From assembly GCF_032595355.1 (NCBI RefSeq), contig NZ_JASMWN010000007.1, positions 122,959 to 186,958 of the forward strand: 64,000 bases of DNA, in the 5' to 3' direction. The DNA is from Sedimentitalea todarodis. GTDB lineage: Bacteria; Pseudomonadota; Alphaproteobacteria; Rhodobacterales; Rhodobacteraceae. Shown piece after piece: positions 43,946 to 53,593 of this stretch (its first letter is position 1; each line of letters begins with the position of its first letter). Position numbers and translations under genes: made by a program. The notes under the pieces are model-generated. The model was not told the DNA's origin and made no database searches. It saw only the letters and a program-made list of their open reading frames with translations.

Positions 43946-44989
43946 ATGAAAGCCGCACGGTTATACGAATACGATCCGGCCATGAATGTTGAGTTGAAGA
44001 TTGAAGAGGTGGCAGCACCGACGATCAACTCGGCTGATGAAGTGATCGTCAAAGTGGGGGCGGCAGGTTTGTGCCGCACCGACCTTCACATCATCGAAGG
44101 TGTCTGGAAAGACATCATGGATACCGAGGGCAGCCTCTTGCCCTATGTCATGGGGCATGAAAATGCCGGTTGGGTCGAGGACGTTGGCAGCAATGTTACC
44201 TCGATCAAACCGGGCGACGCGGTGATTTGTCATCCGCATCGAAGCTGTGGCATTTGTCTGAACTGCCGGTATGGCCACGATATGTACTGCGACCACGGTC
44301 TGTTTCCCGGTTTGGGCCTAGACGGCGGATTTGCCGAGTATTTCATCACCAACGAAAGCTCGCTGATCAAACTGAATACGAATGTCACGCCGCTGGAGGT
44401 CGCGCCAATGGCCGATGCGGGGATCACCGCCTACCGTGCGGCGAAACGCGCCGCCGCGCTGGTCTATCCCGGAGCCTACGTCACCGTCCTGGGCGTGGGT
44501 GGCCTCGGACACATTGCGATCCAGTGCCTGAAACACCTGTGCGGCGCGCGCGTCATCGCGATTGACCGCGAACCCGGAGCACTGGCCTTGGCCAAGGATC
44601 TGGGGGCCGATGTCGTCATCAACGGCGACGGAGACTTGATCGAAAAAGTCATGGATGCAACCGGCGGCGGCAGCCATGTGGTCATCGATTTTGTCGGTGA
44701 ACTAGGCGTCGAGAATGTCTGCTGGAAACTGCTGCGGCAGGGAGGCGAGCTGATCGTGGTCGGGTATGGCGGCACGATCGAAGTTCCGACGGTCGAATTG
44801 GTCGTCAACGAGATCAAGATCGGCGGCAGTCTGGTTGGAGACTACACCGAACTGGTCGAGCTGATGGAACTGAACGCGGATGGGCTGGTCAAGATGCACC
44901 AGACTGAATACTCGCTCGCCAACATCAATCAGGCCATCGACGATTTCAAAAGCCGACGGTTCACTGGCCGCGGGGTGATTGTGCCCTGA
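43946..44989 (+). CDS. Zinc-dependent alcohol dehydrogenase
   Basis: This 347-residue medium-chain dehydrogenase has catalytic zinc ligands Cys43, His71/Glu72 (GHE) and four structural-zinc cysteines 101, 104, 107 and 115 (CGICLNCRYGHDMYC). The nucleotide-binding loop is GVGGLGHIA, followed by an acidic residue (IAIDRE), indicating NAD. It would oxidise the alcohol made by the monooxygenase, 1-propanol or 2-propanol if propane is the substrate. Last gene of the operon, 63 bp after the chaperonin gene. Confidence 0.92.
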   Translation: MKAARLYEYDPAMNVELKIEEVAAPTINSADEVIVKVGAAGLCRTDLHIIEGVWKDIMDTEGSLLPYVMGHENAGWVEDVGSNVTSIKPGDAVICHPHRSCGICLNCRYGHDMYCDHGLFPGLGLDGGFAEYFITNESSLIKLNTNVTPLEVAPMADAGITAYRAAKRAAALVYPGAYVTVLGVGGLGHIAIQCLKHLCGARVIAIDREPGALALAKDLGADVVINGDGDLIEKVMDATGGGSHVVIDFVGELGVENVCWKLLRQGGELIVVGYGGTIEVPTVELVVNEIKIGGSLVGDYTELVELMELNADGLVKMHQTEYSLANINQAIDDFKSRRFTGRGVIVP

Positions 44990-45001
44990 GCACGGCTTTG
45001 C

Positions 45002-45056
45002 TTGAACCTGGACCAGAGGTGACATGCGTCTTTCGCAACAGCCCTGGTCCGTTCAA
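45002..45056. terminator. Long inverted repeat between convergent adh and activator genes
   Basis: TTGAACCTGGACCAG (45002-45016) pairs with CTGGTCCGTTCAA (45044-45056) apart from a 2-nt bulge, enclosing a 27-nt loop. It is placed 13 bp after the adh stop codon. No T-run is present. It may end the operon with Rho help. A partial copy of the AAGGCGTTTCGCG repeat follows at 45055-45067. Confidence 0.45.
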
Positions 45057-45189
45057 GGCGTTTCGCGACAAACCTGACTCACCGAACGCTGCCTGTGATC
45101 ATAGATCCAAGGCGTCGGGTGAAACCAGCTGACGCAGGTCAAACGCGAGGCGCTCCAGGTGGCGGCAGGGTTCAACCTGACCGCCACAT

Positions 45190-47214
45190 CTATTTTCCAC
45201 GGTCCAGATTGTACTGTCGGATTTTCCGGTACAAAGTCGGGCGTGATATTCCCAGCGTCAGGGCAACTTTGGTCAAGTTCCCGTTCTCCCGACCTATGGC
45301 GCGCTGAATGGCAACGGATTCAATGCCATCCAAATCCATCTGCCCCGTGGCCGCAGCGGGGGTTCCTCCAAACAGAAAGTCACTTGACTGAGGGTTACAA
45401 ATTTCATCTGGCAAATCGCTGAGGCCAACAGCGCCATCCCCGTGCAGCAGGCACAGGCGCTCGATCGTGTTGCGTAGCTCTCTTACGTTGCCCGGCCAGC
45501 GATACGTCCGCAGGGCGGCCATCGCCTCGGGAGAAAACTCAAGAATCCCGCGTTCGAATTTTGTGGAAAGCGTGAAATTGAAATGCTGGACCAACTGGTC
45601 GATATCCCGGCCTCGTTCACGCAGGGGAGGCACGTCAATGACGATCGTCCCGATGCGATAGAACAGATCGCGCCGGAAACGGCCGGCTTCGATATCCTGA
45701 CGTAGATTCCGGTTGGTCATGGCAATCAACTGAACGTCAATAGGTCGACGTTTGTTGCACCCGATCCGATAAACCGCGCGTTGTTCAAGCGTTCGCAGTA
45801 GGTAGGTCTGCAGTTCCGGGGGCATATCGCCGATTTCATCCAGACATAGGACGCCGCCATTGGCTTGCTCGAACTTGCCGGATTTGCCTTCACGCAGCGC
45901 ACCGGTAAAGGCGCCGGCGACATGGCCAAACAGCTCTCCGCCAATCAGTTCCCCAGAAATCGCAGCACAGTTCACCGCAACATAGGGCACATCTTCCTTG
46001 GTGTGATGACTGTGAATCAGACGCGCAAACAGTTCCTTTCCAACCCCCGTTTCACCTTGAACCAGAACCGTCACATTGGCCATTGCCGCCCGGCGCGCGA
46101 ACTCGATGGCTTCCAGCATTTTCGGGCATTCGCCAATAATGACGATTTCACTTTCCTCAACGCCCGCCCGGGGTTTAATCGTTACACCCTTGAGCTTGGG
46201 ACGCGTCAGCGATGGCGCCTTGCCCGGCAGGATCAGTGCGGCCCCCTGAACTTCATTTCCGGATTTCAGAATGTCGATCACCGTGGCAGCCAGGTTGGGC
46301 GGCAGCGCCGCAGCAAGGTCACCATCCGTCATACCGGAGCTTAGGTTCAGTAATTGCCGACCGATAGGCAGGTTGTCGCGGCTTTGGTCGGATGCCTTGT
46401 CGGTATTCCGGCTGAACACAATGCGGCCGGAACTGTTCAGGAGCACAATTGCCTCGTCGCTGTCATGCGTTCTGGGCAAGTCAATGTAGGCTTCCAAGAG
46501 TGTCGTGCGTTCCTGGCGCTGCTGTTCAGCCAAGGCAATCTCGATTTCACGGGCCGCTGCCACGACGAGCGCCACATTGTGGGGCTGAAAGATATCGGGC
46601 GGTCCGGACAGGTCGACAACACCGATGATGGATCTGTCCAGCGGGTCGAACACCGGAACACCCGCGCAGGTCCAAGATTGTATACCCTGACAAAAATGTT
46701 CGCTTGCATGCACATAGGTTGGCTTGCCGGTCCGAAGCGCCGTTCCGATCCCATTTGTGCCAATCACAGCCTCATCCCAGACACCGCCGATTTCCAACTG
46801 GATTTCCTGCCCCAGTTCCAAGGTCTGGGGATCGCCAATGGCGTCGATAACAGTACCCGTTTGATCGGTTAGAATCAGGATCGCACCGGAATCCGTCAGG
46901 TGCGGTGCCAATCGCTCAAAGGCGGCTCGCGCCGCCTGACAGAGCGACCTGTTCTTGCGGCGCAGAACAGAGACATCCTCCTCGCCAATCTTCTGCGGCG
47001 TCGCGACAGCCAGCGCGCTTATCCCCGAATCCGTGCAACGCGCCCAGGATTCCAATATCTCCGACCGCACGGATTGTTCGATTTCCTCGTCTGCCCGTCC
47101 ACGTTCCACATATTTTTCCCAGGCACGTGTCGTCGCATGAGAGATGCGTTCAGCTTCAGACGAGGATTTCCGTCTGTTCATTCGGTTCATGGCGTCGAAA
47201 TAGGTCGTTCGCAT
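45190..47214 (-). CDS. prmR: Sigma-54-dependent activator (AcoR/MimR type) of the monooxygenase operon
   Basis: This 674-residue protein has a GAF-type sensor region (about 90-230), a PAS-like segment (about 250-330), an AAA+ domain with Walker A GETGVGKE (387-394), GAFTGA (434-439) and Walker B GGVLCLDEIGD (453-463), and a C-terminal Fis-type helix-turn-helix (KVALTLGISRPTLYRKI). The intact GAFTGA loop shows contact with sigma-54. AcoR-type homologues sense small ketones, alcohols or related metabolites. It converges on the operon it should control; GTGTAA repeats at 35.4 kb are the candidate binding sites. The ATG at 47214 follows AAAGGTGA. Confidence 0.93.
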   Translation of the reverse strand: MRTTYFDAMNRMNRRKSSSEAERISHATTRAWEKYVERGRADEEIEQSVRSEILESWARCTDSGISALAVATPQKIGEEDVSVLRRKNRSLCQAARAAFERLAPHLTDSGAILILTDQTGTVIDAIGDPQTLELGQEIQLEIGGVWDEAVIGTNGIGTALRTGKPTYVHASEHFCQGIQSWTCAGVPVFDPLDRSIIGVVDLSGPPDIFQPHNVALVVAAAREIEIALAEQQRQERTTLLEAYIDLPRTHDSDEAIVLLNSSGRIVFSRNTDKASDQSRDNLPIGRQLLNLSSGMTDGDLAAALPPNLAATVIDILKSGNEVQGAALILPGKAPSLTRPKLKGVTIKPRAGVEESEIVIIGECPKMLEAIEFARRAAMANVTVLVQGETGVGKELFARLIHSHHTKEDVPYVAVNCAAISGELIGGELFGHVAGAFTGALREGKSGKFEQANGGVLCLDEIGDMPPELQTYLLRTLEQRAVYRIGCNKRRPIDVQLIAMTNRNLRQDIEAGRFRRDLFYRIGTIVIDVPPLRERGRDIDQLVQHFNFTLSTKFERGILEFSPEAMAALRTYRWPGNVRELRNTIERLCLLHGDGAVGLSDLPDEICNPQSSDFLFGGTPAAATGQMDLDGIESVAIQRAIGRENGNLTKVALTLGISRPTLYRKIRQYNLDRGK

Positions 47215-47280
47215 ATGTCACCTTTCGGTGAGGAAACCACAAAAATGCCCGCTGAAACCAGTGGCACGTGTCGCTTCAGA

Positions 47281-47763
47281 TTAGAGATTAAGCCTGTCTT
47301 TGATCACGCCAACGAATTTGTTCTCGATGTCGTCAGACTCGATCACGATCCCGTTGAGATCGGCCAGAAGATGCTCGACATCGTCGTCCACCGGCGACAC
47401 AAACCCGTTTTCCTTGGTCGCCAACGCAAAGAACTTCTGTCCGTTCTTCACGCGCATCTGCCCAAGAAACTGCATTTGTTTCCCAGCGTTTGCATCCACG
47501 ACAATGACGCGACCGTTCAAGCTGACGCGAACCGCGGGTTCTGGCGGTGTGGGGCTGGATGGGCCCCCCATGATATGAATACTCAGACCGTCAGCTTTGG
47601 GCTCTTCTTTCGCCTTGGCCATCGCAGTACGCGAGCGGGAAAACTCGCCACCGCTGAACTGATCGGCGAGCCGATGTATCGTGGTCCTGTTTTCACTAAT
47701 GAGTCGCTTGGCCGCGACATCCTCGCGCCTCGGCCCATCTTTCTTCGAAAAAATATCAACCAT
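47281..47763 (-). CDS. Hypothetical protein (160 aa)
   Basis: This 160-residue cytoplasmic protein has a polar, charged N-terminal half and a C-terminal beta-rich half (VRVSLNGRVIVVDANAGKQMQFLGQ; DGVE-like acidic stretch). I did not recognise a family. It is located 66 bp upstream of the activator gene in the same direction and could be cotranscribed with it. No signal or membrane segment. Confidence 0.65.
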   Translation of the reverse strand: MVDIFSKKDGPRREDVAAKRLISENRTTIHRLADQFSGGEFSRSRTAMAKAKEEPKADGLSIHIMGGPSSPTPPEPAVRVSLNGRVIVVDANAGKQMQFLGQMRVKNGQKFFALATKENGFVSPVDDDVEHLLADLNGIVIESDDIENKFVGVIKDRLNL

Positions 47764-48279
47764 GTTTGCCTTTCACGGCTCAACTGGCAGTATCCGCGCC
47801 CCCCGACGTCGTATAGAAAAGATCCGGAGTTCGTGGACCAGATGGCACTTCCGAGTTCCGTGTAAATTCCTTAAGCTCCCAAATTAATGTAACGTCAATG
47901 CATGTTTCAGTCCAGAATTTTCGCGACAGAATGCCAGCAAAATATGGCCTTTTTGGCCCAATAGGGGCGCGATCTCGCCGGTCAGGCGGCGCCATCGCGC
48001 GACTTGCGAACCGACATGATCCAGCGCTCGGTCTACATCACGGTTTTGGGCGCCTCATCGGGCGCAGCCGAATAGAACGCAAGAGGACAGTTCGACTGGT
48101 CGTATCGCGAACGTCCGGCGTCCCATTGCGTTTGGCAACCGCTTCGCCCAAATGGTGCCTTTTCAGGCGCCATTTTTCAGAATCAGGCTTCGGTCCAGTG
48201 TTGACATCGCGACCCGGTGCGCCGGCACCAATCTACCGGCAATCAGGGGCAAAGAACCAAAGTATCGACAAAAAAGGCC
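47764..48279. other. Intergenic region downstream of the PccR-like gene
   Basis: About 515 bp with no supported gene; open frames on the plus strand here have no ribosome-binding site or recognisable content. It contains a hairpin at 48150-48175 and should contain the promoter of the 160-aa protein gene. Confidence 0.5.
48150..48179. terminator. Possible bidirectional terminator after the PccR-like gene
   Basis: AAATGGTGCC and GGCGCCATTT pair over 10 bp (one G-U) around a TTTTCA loop, flanked by A's and T's; on the plus strand ATTTTTC follows. It lies about 105 bp past the regulator stop on the minus strand. Confidence 0.5.
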
Positions 48280-49698
48280 CTATTCGATCCGAAATGGGAC
48301 TATTCTGCGCGTGTTCGTGTCTACCTCGATTTTGCGATCAATGGGTGGAACTGCCCGTTGCGGACAGTTCTTGCGATTGCAAATCCTGCATGAGACGCCG
48401 ATCTTTTCGTAAGCTTCAAGCGAGTTCACCTTGAGGTCATCACCATAGACGATGTCCCTTGCAAAATCGGCCGGACTGCCAAGTGCGATTGCATATCGTC
48501 TGATCGGCGCACGGAATCCCCTCCCTCGCTTTGTGATCGTCCGTGCGATGCATACATAGCGCTCTCCGTCGGGCGTTTCGGCCAGCTGCCGCACGATCTC
48601 TCCCGGCGTTTCAAATGCCTGATGAACATTCCACAAAGGACAGGCACCGCCATATCTGGCAAATTGCAAACGGGTCGTACTATGGCGTTTCGTGATCGCC
48701 CCTGCCCTGTCGACACGCATGAAATAGAACGGCACGCCTTTGGCCCCCGGCCGCTGCAACGTGCTCAGGCGATGCGCGACCTGCTCGATACTGGCACCGA
48801 ATCTGCCCGCCAGAAGATCGAGATCATGGCGGAAATCCGAGGCGAGCGCGAGGAACTCCCCATAGGGCATCACCGTAGCCCCGGCGCTAAAATTTGCCAG
48901 ACCGATCCGCGCAATCGAACGTCCTTCCGGGGACTGAAACGCAGCTTTGTCGATCAGCCGGTCAATTTCCTCGGAATCTTCGAGCAAGGCAATCTGGTGC
49001 CAAAGCAGGAAAATCTGGCTGGGCTCCGGATGCTCGCGGTTGATGAGCAAGAGCTTTGAGTCCGCACGATACTCGCTGAGACTGTCCTTGGGCAGATTGT
49101 CGCGTTCGAACGAAACTGTAATACCATGTTTCTTGGACAGGCGATCAATCGCAGCGTGTTTGTTGTTGATTCCGTCAATTCCCGACTCGCGCGCGCGCGC
49201 CTCCGCAGCCTTGTCGAGAGCGTCAAAATAGTTGTCGCTATAGTGGAAAAAGTCCCGCACTTCTTCATAGGGCAGTGGTATGGCGGGAATCTGACCGCGC
49301 TCCAGTATGTCATTCAGCGAAACCAGGCTATTTTGCAGGTTTTGGTAGCCGCTGTGGAAGGCAATGAGGGCGTGCGCGAACGCTGGAGAGTGGGAAATTG
49401 CCGATTTTGTTTCCTGTTTCGACGGACGTCGCCCTGCCAAAATAGGATCTGCGAGCGCCTCATGCAGGTCTGCAGCGAGACGAAGACTCTCATCTTCCGC
49501 AAAAGTTGTGAGGTCGATATCAAATTTTTCAACAAGCCCCAGCATGACCGCAGCCGAGAGAGGCCGTTGATTATTTTCCAGTTGATTCAGATAGCTGGCC
49601 GATATGCCAAGCCGTTTTGCGAAATCCCTTTGTGATAATTTTTCATTTTTTCGCAAATTGCGAAGTCGAGCGCCCGCGAAGAGTTTACGCTCAGCCAT
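48280..49698 (-). CDS. pccR: PccR/ScfR-type short-chain acyl-CoA regulator
   Basis: This 472-residue protein has an N-terminal xenobiotic-response-type helix-turn-helix (LSQRDFAKRLGISASYLNQLE, about 20-40), a central ImmA/IrrE-like domain and a C-terminal cysteine-containing DUF2083 region (CRICNRKNCPQR). This is the layout of PccR of Rhodobacter sphaeroides, which controls propionyl-CoA carboxylase in response to propionyl-CoA-linked signals. The ATG at 49698 gives the usual start MAERKLFAG; a frame open to 49821 would cover the operator. It is divergent from pccB. Confidence 0.9.
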   Translation of the reverse strand: MAERKLFAGARLRNLRKNEKLSQRDFAKRLGISASYLNQLENNQRPLSAAVMLGLVEKFDIDLTTFAEDESLRLAADLHEALADPILAGRRPSKQETKSAISHSPAFAHALIAFHSGYQNLQNSLVSLNDILERGQIPAIPLPYEEVRDFFHYSDNYFDALDKAAEARARESGIDGINNKHAAIDRLSKKHGITVSFERDNLPKDSLSEYRADSKLLLINREHPEPSQIFLLWHQIALLEDSEEIDRLIDKAAFQSPEGRSIARIGLANFSAGATVMPYGEFLALASDFRHDLDLLAGRFGASIEQVAHRLSTLQRPGAKGVPFYFMRVDRAGAITKRHSTTRLQFARYGGACPLWNVHQAFETPGEIVRQLAETPDGERYVCIARTITKRGRGFRAPIRRYAIALGSPADFARDIVYGDDLKVNSLEAYEKIGVSCRICNRKNCPQRAVPPIDRKIEVDTNTRRIVPFRIE

Positions 49699-49713
49699 GA
49701 GCGTGTTCACAAA

Positions 49714-49754
49714 TTTGCAAGTTGCGACCTCGTATTTTGCGAACGATTTGCATG
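49714..49754. promoter_or_regulatory. Degenerate PccR-type operator half-sites
   Basis: TTTGCAAG (49714-49721), TTTTGCGAA (49735-49743) and TTTGCATG (49747-49754) resemble the half-site TTTGCAAA described for PccR (two copies with a 4-bp spacer). The sites lie just upstream of the regulator start and about 250 bp before pccB, so they could control both directions. Spacing here is not the exact consensus. Confidence 0.55.
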
Positions 49755-50000
49755 TACGCCCTTTTTCATTTTCATTCAAAGCCCCTGTTGTGCAACGTTG
49801 CCTAGCACGCTTTGCCCGCAAATCAAATCAAAGTCGGTTTTCGGAGTGCGGTTGCGAGGCGTGTTGAGGGGGTTGAGGTGACAACGGAGGTTGTTTGCGG
49901 TCACAGGGTGTAACCGTAGGTTGTTGCTGTTCGTTACTAAACCAAGCCGTCGATCGAAACACTGTTTTGACACCGTCAATATTGGACGAGGGATTCTGCG

Positions 50001-51533
50001 ATGATAGATACGAATAAGGAACTCGAAGCGCGGCGTGCCGAGGCTTATGCGGGTGGTGGACAAAAGCGAGTCGACGCCCAGCACGCCAAGGGAAAACTGA
50101 CAGCGCGTGAACGCATCGAAGTGCTGCTGGATGAAGGCAGCTTCGAAGAGTTCGATACATTCGTGGCGCATCGCTGTACTGATTTCGGAATGGACAAGGT
50201 CAAGATGCCCGGCGATGGGGTCGTCACCGGCTGGGGCACGGTCAATGGGCGCCAAGTCTATGTATTCAGCCAGGATTTTACCGTCTTTGGCGGATCCCTG
50301 TCTGAAACGCATGCCCAGAAGATCTGCAAGATCATGGATATGGCCATGAAGGTCGGCGCGCCGGTGATCGGCCTGAACGATTCGGGTGGCGCGCGTATTC
50401 AGGAAGGTGTGGCATCGCTTGCCGGCTATGCAGAGGTCTTTCAACGCAACATCATGGCCAGCGGCGTCGTGCCCCAGATCAGCGTGATCATGGGCCCCTG
50501 CGCGGGTGGTGCGGTGTATTCGCCGGCGATGACCGATTTCATCTTCATGGTGAAAGACACCTCCTACATGTTCGTGACCGGGCCTGACGTCGTAAAGACC
50601 GTCACCAACGAGCAGGTAACTGCGGAAGAGTTGGGCGGGGCGAGCACCCACACACGCAAGTCCAGCGTGGCCGACGCGGCCTTTGAAGACGACGTCTCGG
50701 CCCTGGCAGAAGTCCGGCGCCTCATCGATTTCCTGCCACTCAACAACCGCGACAAGGCACCGGTGCGTCCGTTCTTTGATGAACCGGGCCGGGTAGAGAA
50801 ATCACTGGACACTCTGGTCCCCGATAACCCAAATCAGCCGTATGACATGCGCGAATTGATCCGCAAGACCGCGGACGAAGGCGATTTCTACGAAATTCAG
50901 GCGGATTTTGCCAAGAATATTCTCACCGGCTTTGCCCGCCTTGAGGGTCAGACCGTGGGTGTCGTGGCCAACCAGCCGATGGTGCTGGCCGGGTGTCTGG
51001 ATATCGACAGTTCACGCAAGGCAGCGCGGTTCGTCCGGTTCTGTGACGCGTTCGAAATCCCGATCCTGACCTTTGTCGACGTGCCGGGGTTCCTGCCGGG
51101 GACATCGCAGGAGTATGGCGGCGTGATCAAGCATGGGGCAAAGCTGCTCTTTGCCTATGGCGAAGCGACGGTGCCCAAGGTCACGGTGATCACCCGCAAG
51201 GCGTACGGCGGTGCCTATGACGTGATGGCATCCAAGCACCTGCGCGGCGATGTCAACTATGCCTGGCCGACCGCCGAAATCGCCGTGATGGGCGCCAAGG
51301 GCGCAACAGAGATCATTCACCGCGCCGACTTGGGCGACGCCGACAAGATCGCGGCGCACACCAAGGACTACGAGGATCGGTTTGCCAATCCCTTTGTCGC
51401 TGCCGAACGCGGCTTCATCGACGAGGTGATCATGCCACATTCCACCCGGCTTCGCGTGGCGCGGGCGTTTGCTGCATTGCGAACCAAGCAGCTAAGTAAT
51501 CCATGGAAAAAGCACGACAATATTCCGCTGTAG
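50001..51533 (+). CDS. pccB: Propionyl-CoA carboxylase carboxyltransferase (beta) subunit
   Basis: This 510-residue crotonase-fold carboxyltransferase transfers carboxyl from biotin to propionyl-CoA. Family motifs: GKLTARERIE near 31-40, GGARIQEG near 130-137, GPCAGGAVYSPA near 164-175 and the later FVDVPGFLPGTSQE. It is the first gene of the propionyl-CoA/PHB run and divergent from its likely regulator. pccA follows 11 nt after its stop. Confidence 0.96.
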   Translation: MIDTNKELEARRAEAYAGGGQKRVDAQHAKGKLTARERIEVLLDEGSFEEFDTFVAHRCTDFGMDKVKMPGDGVVTGWGTVNGRQVYVFSQDFTVFGGSLSETHAQKICKIMDMAMKVGAPVIGLNDSGGARIQEGVASLAGYAEVFQRNIMASGVVPQISVIMGPCAGGAVYSPAMTDFIFMVKDTSYMFVTGPDVVKTVTNEQVTAEELGGASTHTRKSSVADAAFEDDVSALAEVRRLIDFLPLNNRDKAPVRPFFDEPGRVEKSLDTLVPDNPNQPYDMRELIRKTADEGDFYEIQADFAKNILTGFARLEGQTVGVVANQPMVLAGCLDIDSSRKAARFVRFCDAFEIPILTFVDVPGFLPGTSQEYGGVIKHGAKLLFAYGEATVPKVTVITRKAYGGAYDVMASKHLRGDVNYAWPTAEIAVMGAKGATEIIHRADLGDADKIAAHTKDYEDRFANPFVAAERGFIDEVIMPHSTRLRVARAFAALRTKQLSNPWKKHDNIPL

Positions 51534-51544
51534 GGGGCCGTTTG

Positions 51545-53545
51545 ATGTTCAAGAAAATACTCATTGCCAATCGTGGTGAAATTGCCTGCCGCGTGATCAA
51601 GTCCGCTCGCAAGATGGGGATCAAGACGGTGGCGATCTACTCGGATGCCGACCGGGAGGCGCTGCATGTCGAGATGGCCGACGAGGCGGTTCACATTGGT
51701 CCACCACCCGCGAACCAATCCTACATTGTCATTGACAAGGTCATGGAGGCGGTCCGCCAGACGGGTGCCGAAGCCGTTCATCCTGGATACGGTTTTCTAA
51801 GCGAAAACAGCAAGTTCGCCGCGGCTCTTGAAGCTGAAGGCGTTGCCTTTATCGGCCCACCGCGCGGCGCGATCGAAGCGATGGGTGACAAGATCACCAG
51901 TAAAAAGATCGCACAAGAGGCAGGTGTTTCCACGGTTCCCGGCGTGATGGGGCTGATCGAAGACGCCGAAGACGCGGTGAAGATCTCGAACGAGATCGGC
52001 TACCCGGTGATGATCAAGGCCAGCGCCGGCGGTGGCGGCAAGGGCATGCGCATCGCCTGGAATGACGACGAGGCGCGCGAGGGCTTCCAGAGTTCCAAAA
52101 ACGAGGCCGCCAGCAGTTTTGGCGATGATCGGATTTTCATCGAAAAGTTCATCACCCAGCCAAGGCACATCGAAATTCAGGTGCTGGGCGACAAGCATGG
52201 AAATTGCCTTTATCTGAACGAGCGCGAATGCTCGATCCAGCGACGCAATCAGAAGGTTGTGGAAGAGGCCCCCTCCCCGTTCCTTGACGCACAAACCCGC
52301 AAGTCGATGGGCGAACAGGCGGTCGCGTTGGCGCAGGCGGTTGACTACAGCTCAGCCGGGACCGTCGAGTTCATCGTCGATGGCGATCGCAACTTCTATT
52401 TCCTCGAAATGAACACGCGGCTCCAGGTGGAGCACCCTGTGACGGAACTGATCACTGGCGTCGACCTGGTCGAACAGATGATCCGCGTGGCCTACGGCGA
52501 AAAACTGAAGCTGACTCAGAACGACATCGGCATCAACGGCTGGTCCGTCGAAAGCCGCCTCTATGCCGAAGATCCATATCGCGGTTTTCTGCCTTCCATC
52601 GGGCGTTTGTCACGCTATCGCCCGCCTGCCGAGGTGGCCGAGAAGGATCACGCCGTTCGCAACGATACCGGCGTTTTCGAGGGCGGCGAGATCAGCATGT
52701 ACTACGATCCGATGATCGCCAAGCTGTGCTCGTGGGCACCAAACCGTGCCGATGCCATCGAAATCATGCGCGATGCGCTGGACGAATTCGAGATCGAGGG
52801 TATCGGGCACAATATCCCGTTTCTGGCGGCCGTGATGGATCATCCGCGTTTCATATCGGGCGACATCACCACCGCCTTTATCGAGGAAGAATACCCCGAT
52901 GGTTTCGCGGGTGTCACACTGGGCGACGAGGCCCTGCGCCGGATCGCGGCGGCGGCATCCGCAATGCACAGGGTTGTCGAAATCCGGCGCGCCCGGGTAT
53001 CGGGTCGGATGGACAATCACGAACGTATTGTAGGGACCGACTGGGTTGTCACCCTTCAGGACCAGAGCTTTGCAGTCGAGATTTCGGCAGACCGTGAGGG
53101 GTCGACCATCAAATTCGAAGATGGCACCACGTCTCGGGTCACATCCGACTGGGTGCCGGGCCGTAGCCTGGCCCTGATTGAAGTGGATGGTGTGCGGATG
53201 CCCCTGAAGGTGGATGACCGGACCGAAGGGTTCCGGATTCGCTATCGCGGAGCAGATCTGGATGTTTCCGTCCGCACCCAGCGTATCGCGAAACTGGCAG
53301 AACTGATGCCCGAGAAAGTCGCGGCCGACACCTCCAAACTGCTCTTGTGCCCGATGCCGGGGCTGGTTGTGTCCATTGCCGTGTCCGAAGGCGACGAGGT
53401 TCAGGAAGGCCAGGCCCTGGCCAGCGTCGAAGCGATGAAGATGGAAAACGTTCTGCGGGCCGAACGCGCCGGAACCGTATCGAAGATCAACGCCGCGCCG
53501 GGTGACAGCCTGGCAGTGGATGACGTGATCATGGAGTTCGAATGA
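51545..53545 (+). CDS. pccA: Propionyl-CoA carboxylase biotin-containing (alpha) subunit
   Basis: This 666-residue protein combines biotin carboxylase (MFKKILIANRGEIACRV; ATP-grasp GGGGKGMRI), a BT-type linker domain (about 450-590) and a C-terminal biotinyl domain with EAMKMENVL, where the lysine carries biotin. It makes (S)-methylmalonyl-CoA together with PccB. The start at 51545 gives the classical N-terminus and lies 11 nt after pccB. Confidence 0.96.
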   Translation: MFKKILIANRGEIACRVIKSARKMGIKTVAIYSDADREALHVEMADEAVHIGPPPANQSYIVIDKVMEAVRQTGAEAVHPGYGFLSENSKFAAALEAEGVAFIGPPRGAIEAMGDKITSKKIAQEAGVSTVPGVMGLIEDAEDAVKISNEIGYPVMIKASAGGGGKGMRIAWNDDEAREGFQSSKNEAASSFGDDRIFIEKFITQPRHIEIQVLGDKHGNCLYLNERECSIQRRNQKVVEEAPSPFLDAQTRKSMGEQAVALAQAVDYSSAGTVEFIVDGDRNFYFLEMNTRLQVEHPVTELITGVDLVEQMIRVAYGEKLKLTQNDIGINGWSVESRLYAEDPYRGFLPSIGRLSRYRPPAEVAEKDHAVRNDTGVFEGGEISMYYDPMIAKLCSWAPNRADAIEIMRDALDEFEIEGIGHNIPFLAAVMDHPRFISGDITTAFIEEEYPDGFAGVTLGDEALRRIAAAASAMHRVVEIRRARVSGRMDNHERIVGTDWVVTLQDQSFAVEISADREGSTIKFEDGTTSRVTSDWVPGRSLALIEVDGVRMPLKVDDRTEGFRIRYRGADLDVSVRTQRIAKLAELMPEKVAADTSKLLLCPMPGLVVSIAVSEGDEVQEGQALASVEAMKMENVLRAERAGTVSKINAAPGDSLAVDDVIMEFE

Positions 53546-53593
53546 CCCCCTGTTGATACGCGACTGCAGGGAACCATTGAGGGAGGGGGATCG

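Noticed and set aside
49699..49821. N-terminal extension of the PccR-like protein
   Set aside because: Family members start near MAERKLFAG; the extension covers the probable operator region.
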